64,000 nt of DNA from Comamonas sp. KCTC 72670 (GTDB taxonomy: Bacteria; Myxococcota; Myxococcia; Myxococcales; Myxococcaceae): contig BNCN01000006.1 in NCBI GenBank assembly GCA_014656495.1, positions 1 through 64,000 on the forward strand, read 5' to 3'. Position 1 is the stretch's first letter; each line of letters opens with the position of its first letter. The notes beneath the pieces were generated by a model that was not told the origin of the DNA, searched no databases, and saw only the letters and a list, made by a program, of their open reading frames with translations. A program made the position numbers and the translations under genes. Below, one piece after another: positions 55,694-63,574 of this stretch.

Positions 55694-55906
55694 TCAGCCC
55701 CCGCCTTTTGGTGACTCGATAACGACACCAAACGGGTCGAACGGCCGCTCGTCCTTCTTCTCCGGTGGGCGTGGCGTCGTCCCTGTCGGCGGTCCCGGGC
55801 GGACCGACGTGTACGGGTCGATCTTCACCGGAATGCCATACACCTTGGGGTTCTTCGGCGACTCCGCGGGCTTGCTTCCGAAAGGAGGGCTGGAGTTGTC
55901 GCTCAT
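55694..55906 (-). CDS. Small Pro-rich protein
   Basis: 70 residues, strongly Pro/Gly/Lys-rich (NSSPPFGSKPAESPKNPKVYGIPVKIDPYTSVRPG in part), no signal peptide or membrane segment. Probably disordered. GGAAGG and a possible alternative ATG at 55915 lie just upstream. No family is recognised. Divergent from the SRAP gene; coding status is supported mainly by its ribosome site and by the fit between neighbours. Confidence 0.45.
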   Translation of the reverse strand: MSDNSSPPFGSKPAESPKNPKVYGIPVKIDPYTSVRPGPPTGTTPRPPEKKDERPFDPFGVVIESPKGGG

Positions 55907-56002
55907 GCCTTCCATCCTACCTCGGCGTCCGCCCGCCCGGTGGGCCGCCCGGGAATGACGTCTTCTTGGGCAATCGTCCGGCCAGGGCGATACTTCCTGC
56001 CC

Positions 56003-56677
56003 ATGTGCGGCCGTGTCACCGTTCGAACGTCTCCTGAGCAGATTGTCACCGGGCTGGGCCTCGCGGGCGTCCGGACCGCGGTCCAACGGCCCCGCTTCAA
56101 CCTGTGCCCCACGCAGCTGATGCCCGTGGTGACGAATGACGGCGCGCGGATGCTGGATGCCTTCCGCTGGGGCCTCATCCCGGGTTGGGCGAAGGACCCG
56201 TCCATCGGCAACAAGCTCATCAACGCCCGTGGCGAGACGGTGGCGGAGAAGCCCAGCTTCCGCTCCGCGCTGAAGAAGCGCCGCTGCCTGGTCGTCGTGG
56301 ATGGCTGGTACGAGTGGAAGCAGGACACGAAGCCGAAGACGCCCTTTCACTTCCACCGCAAGGATGGCCAATTGCTGGCGCTGGCCGGGCTGTGGGAGGA
56401 GTGGACCGCGCCGGGCACGGGCGAGGTGCTCAACACCTGCACCATCATCACCACCGGGCCGAACGCGCTGATGGCGCCCATCCATGACCGGATGCCCGTC
56501 ATCCTCGCCCCCGAGGCCCAGGAGCTGTGGCTGCGCCCGGAGCCGCAGGACGCCTCCGTGCTGCTCCCGCTGCTGGTGCCCTTCGCGGAGGACTCCCTCG
56601 GCGCCTACGAGGTGTCGCGCGTGGTGAACTCCCCCGCCAACGACACCCCGGAGTGCGTGGAGCGCGTGGCCGCCTGA
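56003..56677 (+). CDS. SRAP protein (HMCES/YedK type)
   Basis: 224 residues. Catalytic Cys2 (MCGRVTV) forms a thiazolidine cross-link with abasic sites in single-stranded DNA. The other conserved residues are Asn74 in INARGET, Glu104 in GWYEW and His161 in IHDRMPV. The ATG at 56003 is obligatory because Cys2 must become the N-terminus after Met removal. It shields abasic sites at replication forks. No lexA box could be identified upstream by eye. Confidence 0.95.
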   Translation: MCGRVTVRTSPEQIVTGLGLAGVRTAVQRPRFNLCPTQLMPVVTNDGARMLDAFRWGLIPGWAKDPSIGNKLINARGETVAEKPSFRSALKKRRCLVVVDGWYEWKQDTKPKTPFHFHRKDGQLLALAGLWEEWTAPGTGEVLNTCTIITTGPNALMAPIHDRMPVILAPEAQELWLRPEPQDASVLLPLLVPFAEDSLGAYEVSRVVNSPANDTPECVERVAA

Positions 56678-56687
56678 GTGGTCCGGC

Positions 56688-57077
56688 TCAGGCGCGGCGG
56701 CGCACCTTGGCGTCGAGGCTCCACGGCCCCGCGCCGATGAGCGCGATGCCCGCCATGACGGCGAGGTAGAGCAGCGCCAGCTCCATGCGGCCGAACGGGT
56801 CCGCGCGGTGCCGGTAGAGCGCCACCACCATGGTGAAGCCCGCCATCGCCGCGGCGGGGCGCGTGAAGAGGCCCACCGCCACCAGCAGGCCGCCCAGGAA
56901 CTCCGCCAGGGTGGCGCACCAGGCGAAGAAGGTGGGGAAGGGGAAGCCGAGCTGCGCGACGCCCGCCGCGAACTTGCTCATGTCGCCGGTGAGCTTGGGC
57001 AGGCCATGGCCCAGCGCCAGCGAGAGACCGAACACCACGCGGATCAACGTCAAACCCACCGCGGACTTACCCACCAT
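56688..57077 (-). CDS. DoxX family membrane protein
   Basis: 129 residues with four hydrophobic helices and the DoxX pattern LIRVVFGLSLALGHGLPKL, FFAWCATLAEFLGGLLVAVGLFTRPAAAMAGFTM and LALLYLAVMAGIALIGAGPWSLD. Small inner-membrane proteins of this family are linked to quinone or redox-stress functions, mostly unproven. The stop lies 10 bp from the convergent SRAP gene. It starts at 57077, 83 bp downstream of a regulator gene on the same strand. Confidence 0.85.
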   Translation of the reverse strand: MVGKSAVGLTLIRVVFGLSLALGHGLPKLTGDMSKFAAGVAQLGFPFPTFFAWCATLAEFLGGLLVAVGLFTRPAAAMAGFTMVVALYRHRADPFGRMELALLYLAVMAGIALIGAGPWSLDAKVRRRA

Positions 57078-57160
57078 GTCGTGTACCTCCCAGGTTGCCC
57101 GCGCATCCTCGCACGGCGGCGCGCGTCACGCGGCGCCGATGAGGGCGGGCCCCCGTCCCC

Positions 57161-57511
57161 CTAGCCGCTGCCCTCGGGGACCCAGCGCTGGGCGCGGCCG
57201 CGCAGCTTCTCGAGCTGCTCCCAGTGTCGCTCGATGGCCTCACGCCCCGCGTCGGTGATGCGCAGCAGGGTGTGCGGCGTCTTGGCCTTGAACTGCTTCT
57301 CCACGCTGACGAGCCCCGCCTCCTCCAGCTTGGACAGGTGGCTGGACAGGTTCCCCTTGGAGAGGCCCGTGAGGCCCTGCAGGTAGCGGAAGTCCGCGCT
57401 GTCGCAGGCGGACAGCGCCGTGAGGAGCGACAGCCGGGTCGTGCGGAACGAAGCGCCCGATGCTCGCCCAGTGGGCCACCCGTGCCGCCGCGCTGACCGC
57501 GAGCGCCGCAC
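57161..57511 (-). CDS. Winged-helix transcriptional regulator
   Basis: 116 residues. The DNA-binding part (about 27-100) is RLSLLTALSACDSADFRYLQGLTGLSKGNLSSHLSKLEEAGLVSVEKQF, the ArsR/MarR-like winged helix often called transcriptional regulator with HTH_27 or DUF-type (PF13601). The first 25 residues are Arg-rich and unlike the usual start of the family, and a GTG at 57511 is the only clear start, so the N-terminus may be altered by a frameshift. It may control its neighbours (DoxX or the Hsp70 gene), but this is not shown by any operator. Confidence 0.75.
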   Translation of the reverse strand: MRRSRSARRHGWPTGRASGASFRTTRLSLLTALSACDSADFRYLQGLTGLSKGNLSSHLSKLEEAGLVSVEKQFKAKTPHTLLRITDAGREAIERHWEQLEKLRGRAQRWVPEGSG

Positions 57512-57569
57512 TGACGGGGAACCCCGGGGCGGGCCGCGAAGCCCCAGCTCCAGCAGCCCGAAGGCCCGC

Positions 57570-59084
57570 TCAGGCGGAGCGCTTGGGCGCGCGCATGTCG
57601 TTGATGGCCAGCGGGAGCCTGTCGCCCTGGTCGGAGACGAGGGCGGCGTTGAGGACGAAGTCCTGGCCCATGCGGAGCTCCAGTGTGGTGGGGCCCTTGT
57701 GGGTGGTGCGCCAGTCCAGCTCGACGCGGACGGTGCCCAGCAGCTCGCGGTCCACGGTGGTGGTGTCGAGCGCCTCGAAGAGGGCGATGGAGAGCGGCCC
57801 GGGAATCATGGGCAGCTCCAGCGTCACCGACTTCGTCGCGGGCACGGGCGTGTTGGCGGGGATGACTTCGTGCTGGGCGCCGCCGGGGACCATGATGCTG
57901 ATGGGCATGGGCACGACGTCCGCCAGGCCGGTGATGCCCCGCGCCAGGTTCCGGCCGAGGATGGCCGCGCCCACCGCGACGCCGAGCTCCGGGTGGACCT
58001 CCTTGTCGGAGGACAGCCGCTTGAAGTGCGAGAAGCGCTCGCGGATGGCGGGCATGCGCGTCTGGCCGCCGACGAGGACCAGCTCGTCGATATGGTCGGC
58101 CTTGAGCTGCGCGCGCTCCAGCACGTCCTCGCAGGCGGAGGCGGTGCGCTCGATGAGCTGGAACACCATCTCCTCGAGCCGCTTGCGGGTGAGCGTGTAG
58201 TCGAAGTCGATGAAGCCGCCGTCCTTCTGGGCGATGCACGGCACGCGGAGCACGGTGGCGTCGCGCTGGCTCAGGGACATCTTCGCGGACTCCGCGGCGA
58301 AGACGAGCCGCTGCATCACGACCTTGTTTCCGCGCAGGTCGATGCCGTGCTTCTGGTGGAAGTCGTCCACCAGCATCTCCACGATGCGCTCGTCGAAGTT
58401 GGCGCCGCCCAGGAAGGCGTCACCGCCGGTGGCGAGCACCTTCACGACCTTGTTCTGCACGGCGAGCAGGGTGGCGTCGAAGGTGCCGCCGCCCAGGTCG
58501 AACACCATCACCGTCTGCTCGGGGTTGCGCAGGTTGGCGTAGTAGAGCGCGGCGGCGGTGGGCTCGTTGATGATGGCGCGGACCTGGAGGCCGGCCTGCT
58601 CCGCCGCGTGGCGCACGGCGGCGCGCTGGCGGCTGCTGGCGTGCGCGGGCACGGTGAGCACGCACTCGCGGAAGGGCGTGCCCGCGGCGTGGTTCGCCAG
58701 CGTGAGGATTTGCTTGATGATGAGGTGGGCGACCTCCGTCAGCGACGTCTGCTTCCCGTACATCGTCACCGCGGTGTAGCCGTCCTCGGCTTCCACGAGC
58801 TCGAAGGCGTACTTGTCCTTGTGCTGGGTGACGTACTCGGACTGGAAGCGGCGCCCCAAAAAGCGCTTGGCGCCGAAGACGGTGTGGCGCGGGTCGTCGA
58901 TGATTTGCCGGCGCGCGGCGTGCCCGACGATGGCCTTGTCCGCGGCGTGGAACCACACGACGGACGGCAGGGTGACGCTTTTGTCCGTGACGGGAACGAC
59001 CCGGAGCTTGCCGGCCTTGTCGAAGAAGGCCGCGGCGGTGTTGGTGGTCCCGAAGTCGATGCCAAGGATGGAGCCCGTACTCAT
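57570..59084 (-). CDS. Hsp70 (DnaK)-like protein without C-terminal lid
   Basis: 504 residues. Actin-type ATPase domain (1-370): GIDFGTTNTAAAFF (phosphate 1), VLTVPAHASSRQR, IINEPTAAALYY, VMVFDLGGGTFDATLL and LVLVGGQTRMPAIRE, all intact. A beta-sandwich region follows (about 385-500), ending near a DnaK SBD-beta-like stretch. The helical lid of DnaK (about 130 residues) is absent, which resembles the short HscC/YegD-like or myxobacterial Hsp70 paralogues. The ATG at 59084 is favoured over 59102. No dnaJ or grpE nearby. Confidence 0.92.
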   Translation of the reverse strand: MSTGSILGIDFGTTNTAAAFFDKAGKLRVVPVTDKSVTLPSVVWFHAADKAIVGHAARRQIIDDPRHTVFGAKRFLGRRFQSEYVTQHKDKYAFELVEAEDGYTAVTMYGKQTSLTEVAHLIIKQILTLANHAAGTPFRECVLTVPAHASSRQRAAVRHAAEQAGLQVRAIINEPTAAALYYANLRNPEQTVMVFDLGGGTFDATLLAVQNKVVKVLATGGDAFLGGANFDERIVEMLVDDFHQKHGIDLRGNKVVMQRLVFAAESAKMSLSQRDATVLRVPCIAQKDGGFIDFDYTLTRKRLEEMVFQLIERTASACEDVLERAQLKADHIDELVLVGGQTRMPAIRERFSHFKRLSSDKEVHPELGVAVGAAILGRNLARGITGLADVVPMPISIMVPGGAQHEVIPANTPVPATKSVTLELPMIPGPLSIALFEALDTTTVDRELLGTVRVELDWRTTHKGPTTLELRMGQDFVLNAALVSDQGDRLPLAINDMRAPKRSA

Positions 59085-59344
59085 CACCGCCGACTCTCCC
59101 ACGTCCCGTCGGCCCGTTCAGCCCCTGAAAACGTCGCCGTGTCCCGCGTGGGTGGGTCACTTGAAGCCCGGTGGCGCTTCGCTTCACTCCCGGGCGTCGG
59201 CGCGCGGCGACGGGCAGTAGAAATGTGCCGCCGGGTGGGCGTGGCGCGCACGCGGGGGCTCGCTGACTTGGGTGCCGGCGCCAGCCATGGCGGGCCGGTG
59301 TTGGACGTTGACCGGTGGGTGTCTCCGTTCCATGGATGCGCGCC

Positions 59345-60067
59345 ATGAGGCCTGTGGATCGAAGTCTGGTTCGGGACGTCGCGGCGATTGCCGCCGCGTC
59401 CGGTGTCATCGGTGCGTCGTTCGGTGCGATTGCCGTGGCGTCGGGGTTGTCGGTGGGGCTCGCGTCGGCCATGTCCCTGCTCGTCTTCGCGGGCGGCGCG
59501 CAGTTCATGGCCGTGGGTGTGGTGGCCAGTGGCGGCAGTCCCGTGGCCGCGGTCATCGCGGGGCTGCTGCTCAACGCCAGTCACCTGTCGTTCGGACTGG
59601 CGATGACGGACGTGCTCGGCGCGCGCTGGCCGCTGCGGCTGCTCGGCTCGCACTTGATGGTGGACGAGTCCGTGGCGTTCGCGCTCGCGCAGCCGACGCC
59701 GGAGCGCCGGAAGGCGGCGTATTGGCTGTGCGGTGGCGCGTTGTTCATCGCCTGGAACGTGGGGGTCGTCGGCGGCGCCCTGGCGGGGAAGGCGCTGGGC
59801 AATCCGGACGCGCTGGGGCTCGATGCCGCGTTCCCCGCCGGGCTGCTGGCCCTGTTGCTGCCGTCATGGCGGGCTCCCGCCGCGCCGCGAGAGGCCGAGG
59901 CTGGGGCGTTGGAGGCCGAGCGCCTTCAAGAAGCCCGCGCCGCGGCGGCCCGGGCGCGCTGGGTGGCGGGGGGCGCGGCGCTCATCGCGCTGGCCACCAC
60001 GCCGTTTCTGCCCGCGGGGGTGCCCGTGTTGCTCTCGCTCCTCGCGGTCGGGGTGGCGCTGAAATGA
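59345..60067 (+). CDS. azlC: AzlC-like branched-chain amino acid exporter, large subunit
   Basis: 240 residues, predicted to have several helices (AAIAAASGVIGASFGAIAVASG, AMSLLVFAGGAQFMAVGVVASGGSPVAAVIAGLLLNASHLSFGLAM typical of AzlC). With AzlD it forms a two-component exporter for branched-chain amino acids. The ATG at 59345 is preferred to 59336. Stop overlaps the azlD start by 4 bp. It lies behind the divergent Hsp70 gene; the 260 bp between them must contain both promoters. The C-terminal part (about 180-215) is Ala/Arg/Glu-rich, probably an inter-helix loop. Confidence 0.9.
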   Translation: MRPVDRSLVRDVAAIAAASGVIGASFGAIAVASGLSVGLASAMSLLVFAGGAQFMAVGVVASGGSPVAAVIAGLLLNASHLSFGLAMTDVLGARWPLRLLGSHLMVDESVAFALAQPTPERRKAAYWLCGGALFIAWNVGVVGGALAGKALGNPDALGLDAAFPAGLLALLLPSWRAPAAPREAEAGALEAERLQEARAAAARARWVAGGAALIALATTPFLPAGVPVLLSLLAVGVALK

Positions 60068-60372
60068 CGCTGCTCACCATCCTGGTGCTGGCCGCCGGCA
60101 CCTATGCCTTTCGGCTCGCGGGGCCGCTGCTCGCTCAGCGCCTGCAGGTGTCCGCGCGCGTCCAGGGATTGCTCGCGCTCAGCGCGACAGCCTTGCTCAC
60201 CGCGCTGGTGGCTACGGCCTCCCTGACGGCGGGCGGAGGCTTCGCGGGCTGGGCTCGGCCCTCGGGTGTGCTCGCGGGGGCCCTGCTGGCGTGGCGGAAG
60301 CTGCCCTTCGTGGTGGTGGTCGTCAGCGCCGCGGTTGTTACAGCTTTGTTGAGAATGAACGGTATTGATTGA
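60064..60372 (+). CDS. azlD: AzlD-like branched-chain amino acid exporter, small subunit
   Basis: 102 residues, three or four hydrophobic helices (LLTILVLAAGTYAFRLAGPLLAQRL with the AzlD TYAFR motif, LLALSATALLTALVATASL, LPFVVVVVSAAVVTALLRM). The ATG at 60064 lies in ATGA with the azlC stop. Partner of AzlC in one membrane complex by family analogy. Confidence 0.9.
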   Translation: MTLLTILVLAAGTYAFRLAGPLLAQRLQVSARVQGLLALSATALLTALVATASLTAGGGFAGWARPSGVLAGALLAWRKLPFVVVVVSAAVVTALLRMNGID

Positions 60373-60471
60373 ATTCAGGTGAAATCACGCACTGCGTCTT
60401 GATGGAGGGGAATGTGGGTGGCAGGGTCCGCACGGATAGTCGGAGTTTCCCTGACTCAGTGAGGATTTGCC

Positions 60472-61329
60472 ATGACTGGAATCGATCGCTCTTCGTCTTC
60501 TTCGTCGTCCTCGAGAAGCAGCTCGCGGGATTCGAGTGTGTCGCGCGGGGAGTCCACCCGTAGCGTCCGGAACGAGGCGAACCGGCGGGAGGAGGCGCGG
60601 CAGCCGGAGCAGAACAAGGCCAAGGGCTATTCGATGAAGGATGGCTTCGATGCGAAGCCGGCCCACGCGACGAACGGGCTGAAGCCGGCCGCCGAGGCCA
60701 AGGGCGTGAGGGCGGAAGGCGGAGCTCAAGCCGCCGCCACGGAGCCGGATGTCGACTGGGACTTCATCGCCGAGCGCGAGGGCCGGTCGGTCCAGCAGGG
60801 CTACGTCCCGGATGCGACGGGCAGCAAGAGTGGCGTCACGGTGGGCACGGGCGTGGACCTGGGCGCTCGGGACATGAACGACTTGAACCGGCTGGGCCTG
60901 TCGGACGCGCTGAAGACGAAGCTGGAGCCCTACCTGGGCAAGCAGGGCCAGGAGGCCGCGGACTTCCTGAAGGACAACCCGCTCAACCTGACGGCCGAGG
61001 AGGTCAAGGAGCTGGACCGGGCCGTGAAGGGCGAGGCGCTGGACAACATCGTCAATGAGTACAACACCGAGGTCGAGCGCCTGAACGCCGCGGACGGTGG
61101 AAGCCGGCCGAAGTTCGCCGAGCTGCCCCGGGAGATGCAGACGGTGATTGCCTCCGTGGGCTTCCAGTACGGCTCGCTGAAGACGGCGACCCCCAACTTC
61201 TTCGCGCAGGTGACGGAGCAGAAGTGGGAGGAGGCGAAGGCCAACCTGGAGGACTTCGGTGACCGTTACCCGACGCGCCGGGGCCTCGAGGCGGAGCTGC
61301 TGGGCCAGGGCATCGACAGCCTGAGCTGA
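60472..61329 (+). CDS. Pesticin-type (T4-lysozyme-like) muramidase
   Basis: 285 residues. An N-terminal Ser/Arg-rich stretch (residues 1-33) and a further disordered part to about residue 90 contain no signal peptide. From about residue 93 the protein matches the pesticin/phage-lysozyme fold: FIAEREGRS (Glu103, catalytic acid), GYVPDATGSKSGVTVGTGVDLG (Thr123, Asp129; spacing of six as in pesticin and T4), later ADFLKDNPLNLTAEEVKEL and MQTVIASVGFQYG. All three catalytic residues are present. It should cleave the MurNAc-GlcNAc bond. The natural target could be a competing or prey bacterium. No holin or other phage genes are near. AAGATT and GAGGATT lie upstream of the ATG. Confidence 0.85.
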   Translation: MTGIDRSSSSSSSSRSSSRDSSVSRGESTRSVRNEANRREEARQPEQNKAKGYSMKDGFDAKPAHATNGLKPAAEAKGVRAEGGAQAAATEPDVDWDFIAEREGRSVQQGYVPDATGSKSGVTVGTGVDLGARDMNDLNRLGLSDALKTKLEPYLGKQGQEAADFLKDNPLNLTAEEVKELDRAVKGEALDNIVNEYNTEVERLNAADGGSRPKFAELPREMQTVIASVGFQYGSLKTATPNFFAQVTEQKWEEAKANLEDFGDRYPTRRGLEAELLGQGIDSLS

Positions 61330-61338
61330 GCCGCCGAG

Positions 61339-61393
61339 CAGAGGACGGGACCTGGAGCCTGACGGCGACGCCGAGGCTCCGGGGCCTCCTCTG
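61339..61393 (+). terminator. Inverted repeat behind the muramidase gene
   Basis: CAGAGGA (61339-61345) pairs with TCCTCTG (61387-61393), and inside it GGAGCC pairs with GGCTCC. A long stem begins 10 bases after the stop codon. No T-run, so it is a possible terminator or 3' stabilising structure. Confidence 0.45.
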
Positions 61394-61473
61394 GGCATGC
61401 CTGTCTGGGAGGGCGCGTTCCCGCTTGCATTGCGCCCCGCGCGGGACGCTTGATGGGGAAGGGAGCACCCCGC

Positions 61474-61812
61474 ATGTCCACGGAACCGTTGCGCGAGCAG
61501 GAAGTGCTGGATGTCCTCCACGCCATCGAGCGCGGGGAGGTCACCATTCCCGTGGGACAACAGGACGCCGCGTCAGAGCGATACCTCGGCAATGTGGAGT
61601 TCATCTGCTCCAATGACTGGCGGTTCGTCATCTTCGACCGCTGCCATGAGTGGCGTTACATCGTCGAGGTCACGGCGCCCGATGGACGCTCGCTCAATCA
61701 TGAGACGATGCACCGCACGATGCCGACGCTGGCGGACTACCGTCCGCCAGCGGCCTTGTCCATCGACCAGTGGGGAATTCCTACCCCGCTCTGGGATGAT
61801 TCAATGGAATGA
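61474..61812 (+). CDS. Small protein of unknown function
   Basis: 112 residues, acidic, no signal peptide or membrane helix. Pattern: EQEVLDVLHAIERGEVTIPVG, YLGNVEFICSNDWRFVIFDRCHEWRYIVEVTAPDGRS. It has the look of small soluble immunity or DUF proteins, but no family could be named with confidence. AAGGGAG precedes the ATG at 61474. It begins 144 bp after the muramidase stop on the same strand, followed by a good terminator. Whether it is linked to the muramidase is open, because an inverted repeat lies between the two genes. Confidence 0.7.
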   Translation: MSTEPLREQEVLDVLHAIERGEVTIPVGQQDAASERYLGNVEFICSNDWRFVIFDRCHEWRYIVEVTAPDGRSLNHETMHRTMPTLADYRPPAALSIDQWGIPTPLWDDSME

Positions 61813-61820
61813 CGGTCGAA

Positions 61821-61857
61821 GGGGCCATGGTTCTTGCTCATCATGGCCCTTTCTATT
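61821..61857 (+). terminator. Rho-independent terminator
   Basis: GGGCCATG (61822-61829) pairs with CATGGCCC (61842-61849), followed by TTTCTATT. It closes the small gene ending at 61812 and lies against the convergent regulator gene. Confidence 0.8.
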
Positions 61858-61868
61858 CATTCAATGCG

Positions 61869-63356
61869 TCACGTCTCGGAGCTGCCGCGGCGCAATCCCA
61901 GAGCTTTCATCTTCTTGTAGAAGTGCCCCCGCTCCAAATCCAGAAGTCGCGCGGCCTCCGTGACATTGTCATGGGTATGCGCCAGCACGAACTGGATGAT
62001 CTCCCGCTCCGCATCCTCCACCTGCTCACGGAACGTCCGGTCCGCGCGAGGACGGAAGCCCACGGGCGCGGGGGGCTCCGCTGCCACGGGCGCCGCGGCC
62101 GGGCTCGGAATCGCGGCCACCGCGGCCTCGGGTAAGGGCAGGGGGCTCGCGGAGGGTACGGGCGATTCCACCGGAGGCGGCGGCGGCACGTTCCGCCCCC
62201 GGGGCAAGAGCTCCAGCGCGTCCGTCCGCGTGACGACCGGGCCCTCACACAGGATGGCCAGCCGCTCCACCAGGTTGCGCAGCTCGCGGACGTTGCCGGG
62301 GTAGTCGTAGGCGCTCATCACCGCCAGCGCGTCAGGCGACAGCGTCAGCGGCCGGCGTCCATTCTTGGCACACGCCTCGTCGAGGAACGTCTTGATGAGG
62401 TCCGGCAAATCCTCACGCCGCTCGCGCAGCGGGGGCGAGTGAATCTGCACCACGTTGATGCGGTAGTAGAGGTCCTCGCGGAAGCGCCCGGCGGCGATCT
62501 CCGCCTCCAGGTTCTTGTTTGTCGCCGCGACGACGCGCACGTCCACCTTGTGCGTCTCCGCGCCGCCCACGCGCTCCAGCTCGCCTTCCTGCAACACGCG
62601 CAGCAGCTTGGCCTGCATCGCCTGCGGCATGTCGCCAATCTCGTCCAGGAACAGCGTGCCCTCGTGGGCCAGCTCGAACTTGCCCCGGCGCACGCTCACC
62701 GCGCCGGTGAACGCGCCCTTCTCGTGGCCGAACAACTCGCTCTCGATGAGCTCGTGCGGCACCGCGGCGCAGTTGAGCTTCACGAAGGGCTGGCCCTTGC
62801 GCTTCGAGTGCTGATGCAGCGCCCGCGCGATGAGCTCCTTGCCCGTGCCGTTCTCACCGGTAATCAGCACCCGGCCCTCGGAGGGCGCCGTGCGCTGGAT
62901 GAGCGAGAAGATGCGCTGCATGGCCGGGCCGCTGCCCACCATGTCGTAGCGCCCGAGCTGCGCCCGCAGCTCCTGCAGCTCCTGCATGGCCGCCTGGTGC
63001 TTGAGCACATTGCGCAGCGCCACCAGCAGCCGCTCGCGAGCGATTGGTTTTTCCAGGAAATCCCTGGCTCCAAGCTGCGTCGCCTTCACGGCGGTGTCGA
63101 TGGTGCCGTGCCCGGACATCATGATGACGGGCAGCTCGGGCTTCAGCTCGGTGAGCCGCGCCAGGGCCGTGAGGCCGTCCATGTCCGGCATCTTCACGTC
63201 CATCAGCACGGCATCCACGGGCCGGGCGCTGACGACATCCAGGGCGACCTGACCGCTGCTGGCCAGGTGTGTCTGGTACCCCGCGAGCTGGAGTGACTGG
63301 CTCAGGGTGAGGAGGATGTTCTTCTCGTCATCGACGATGAGGACGGAGGCGGGCAT
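61869..63356 (-). CDS. NtrC-family sigma-54-dependent response regulator
   Basis: 495 residues. Receiver domain with acidic pocket DDE, Asp53 in [12 protein letters not shown] and KP near 103. AAA+ domain with Walker A GENGTGKE (167-174), sigma-54 contact GAFTGA (214-219), Walker B LFLDEIGD and arginine finger region. A Pro/Ala linker (about 385-440) precedes a Fis-type HTH ([36 protein letters not shown]). It activates sigma-54 promoters when phosphorylated. No partner kinase is adjacent; the four-gene operon kinase at 31.8-33.5 kb lacks a regulator, so pairing is conceivable. The start at 63356 is preferred over 63377. Confidence 0.95.
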   Translation of the reverse strand: MPASVLIVDDEKNILLTLSQSLQLAGYQTHLASSGQVALDVVSARPVDAVLMDVKMPDMDGLTALARLTELKPELPVIMMSGHGTIDTAVKATQLGARDFLEKPIARERLLVALRNVLKHQAAMQELQELRAQLGRYDMVGSGPAMQRIFSLIQRTAPSEGRVLITGENGTGKELIARALHQHSKRKGQPFVKLNCAAVPHELIESELFGHEKGAFTGAVSVRRGKFELAHEGTLFLDEIGDMPQAMQAKLLRVLQEGELERVGGAETHKVDVRVVAATNKNLEAEIAAGRFREDLYYRINVVQIHSPPLRERREDLPDLIKTFLDEACAKNGRRPLTLSPDALAVMSAYDYPGNVRELRNLVERLAILCEGPVVTRTDALELLPRGRNVPPPPPVESPVPSASPLPLPEAAVAAIPSPAAAPVAAEPPAPVGFRPRADRTFREQVEDAEREIIQFVLAHTHDNVTEAARLLDLERGHFYKKMKALGLRRGSSET

Positions 63357-63485
63357 GACGGGCTTTCCCCGTGGCACGCCATGGGGCGGGCCGGACGCGG
63401 GTCAATCGTGACAATCTCACGGAAAATATTTGGACATTCAAGGGTTTCGGCGGCAGGGCGGGGTGTCCGCGGAGGGACAAATGTT

Positions 63486-63515
63486 TTGACTCACCCCCGT
63501 CAGTGAGACTACACG
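63486..63515 (+). promoter_or_regulatory. Weak promoter candidate for the Cys-rich lipoprotein
   Basis: TTGACT (63486-63491) is a good -35 match; TACACG (63510-63515) at 18 bases is a poor -10. The region 63420-63495 is the AT-richest patch of the last kilobases. Pattern match only. Confidence 0.3.
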
Positions 63516-63574
63516 CCAGCCACCAGACCCCGCGGGCGCGGGCGCGTTTTCGACTACAGAATTCTGGAGGAAAT

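Noticed and set aside
40271..56677. A single DNA-repair island (ExoIII, dGTPase, SRAP)
   Set aside because: The three genes lie 12-15 kb apart among unrelated genes and on separate transcripts, so grouping them is not supported.
60472..61329. Muramidase as part of a prophage
   Set aside because: No tail, capsid, integrase or holin genes flank it; neighbours are ordinary chromosomal genes.
63357..63420. Sigma-54 promoter (TGGCAC near 63370)
   Set aside because: The TTGCW half at the right spacing is missing.
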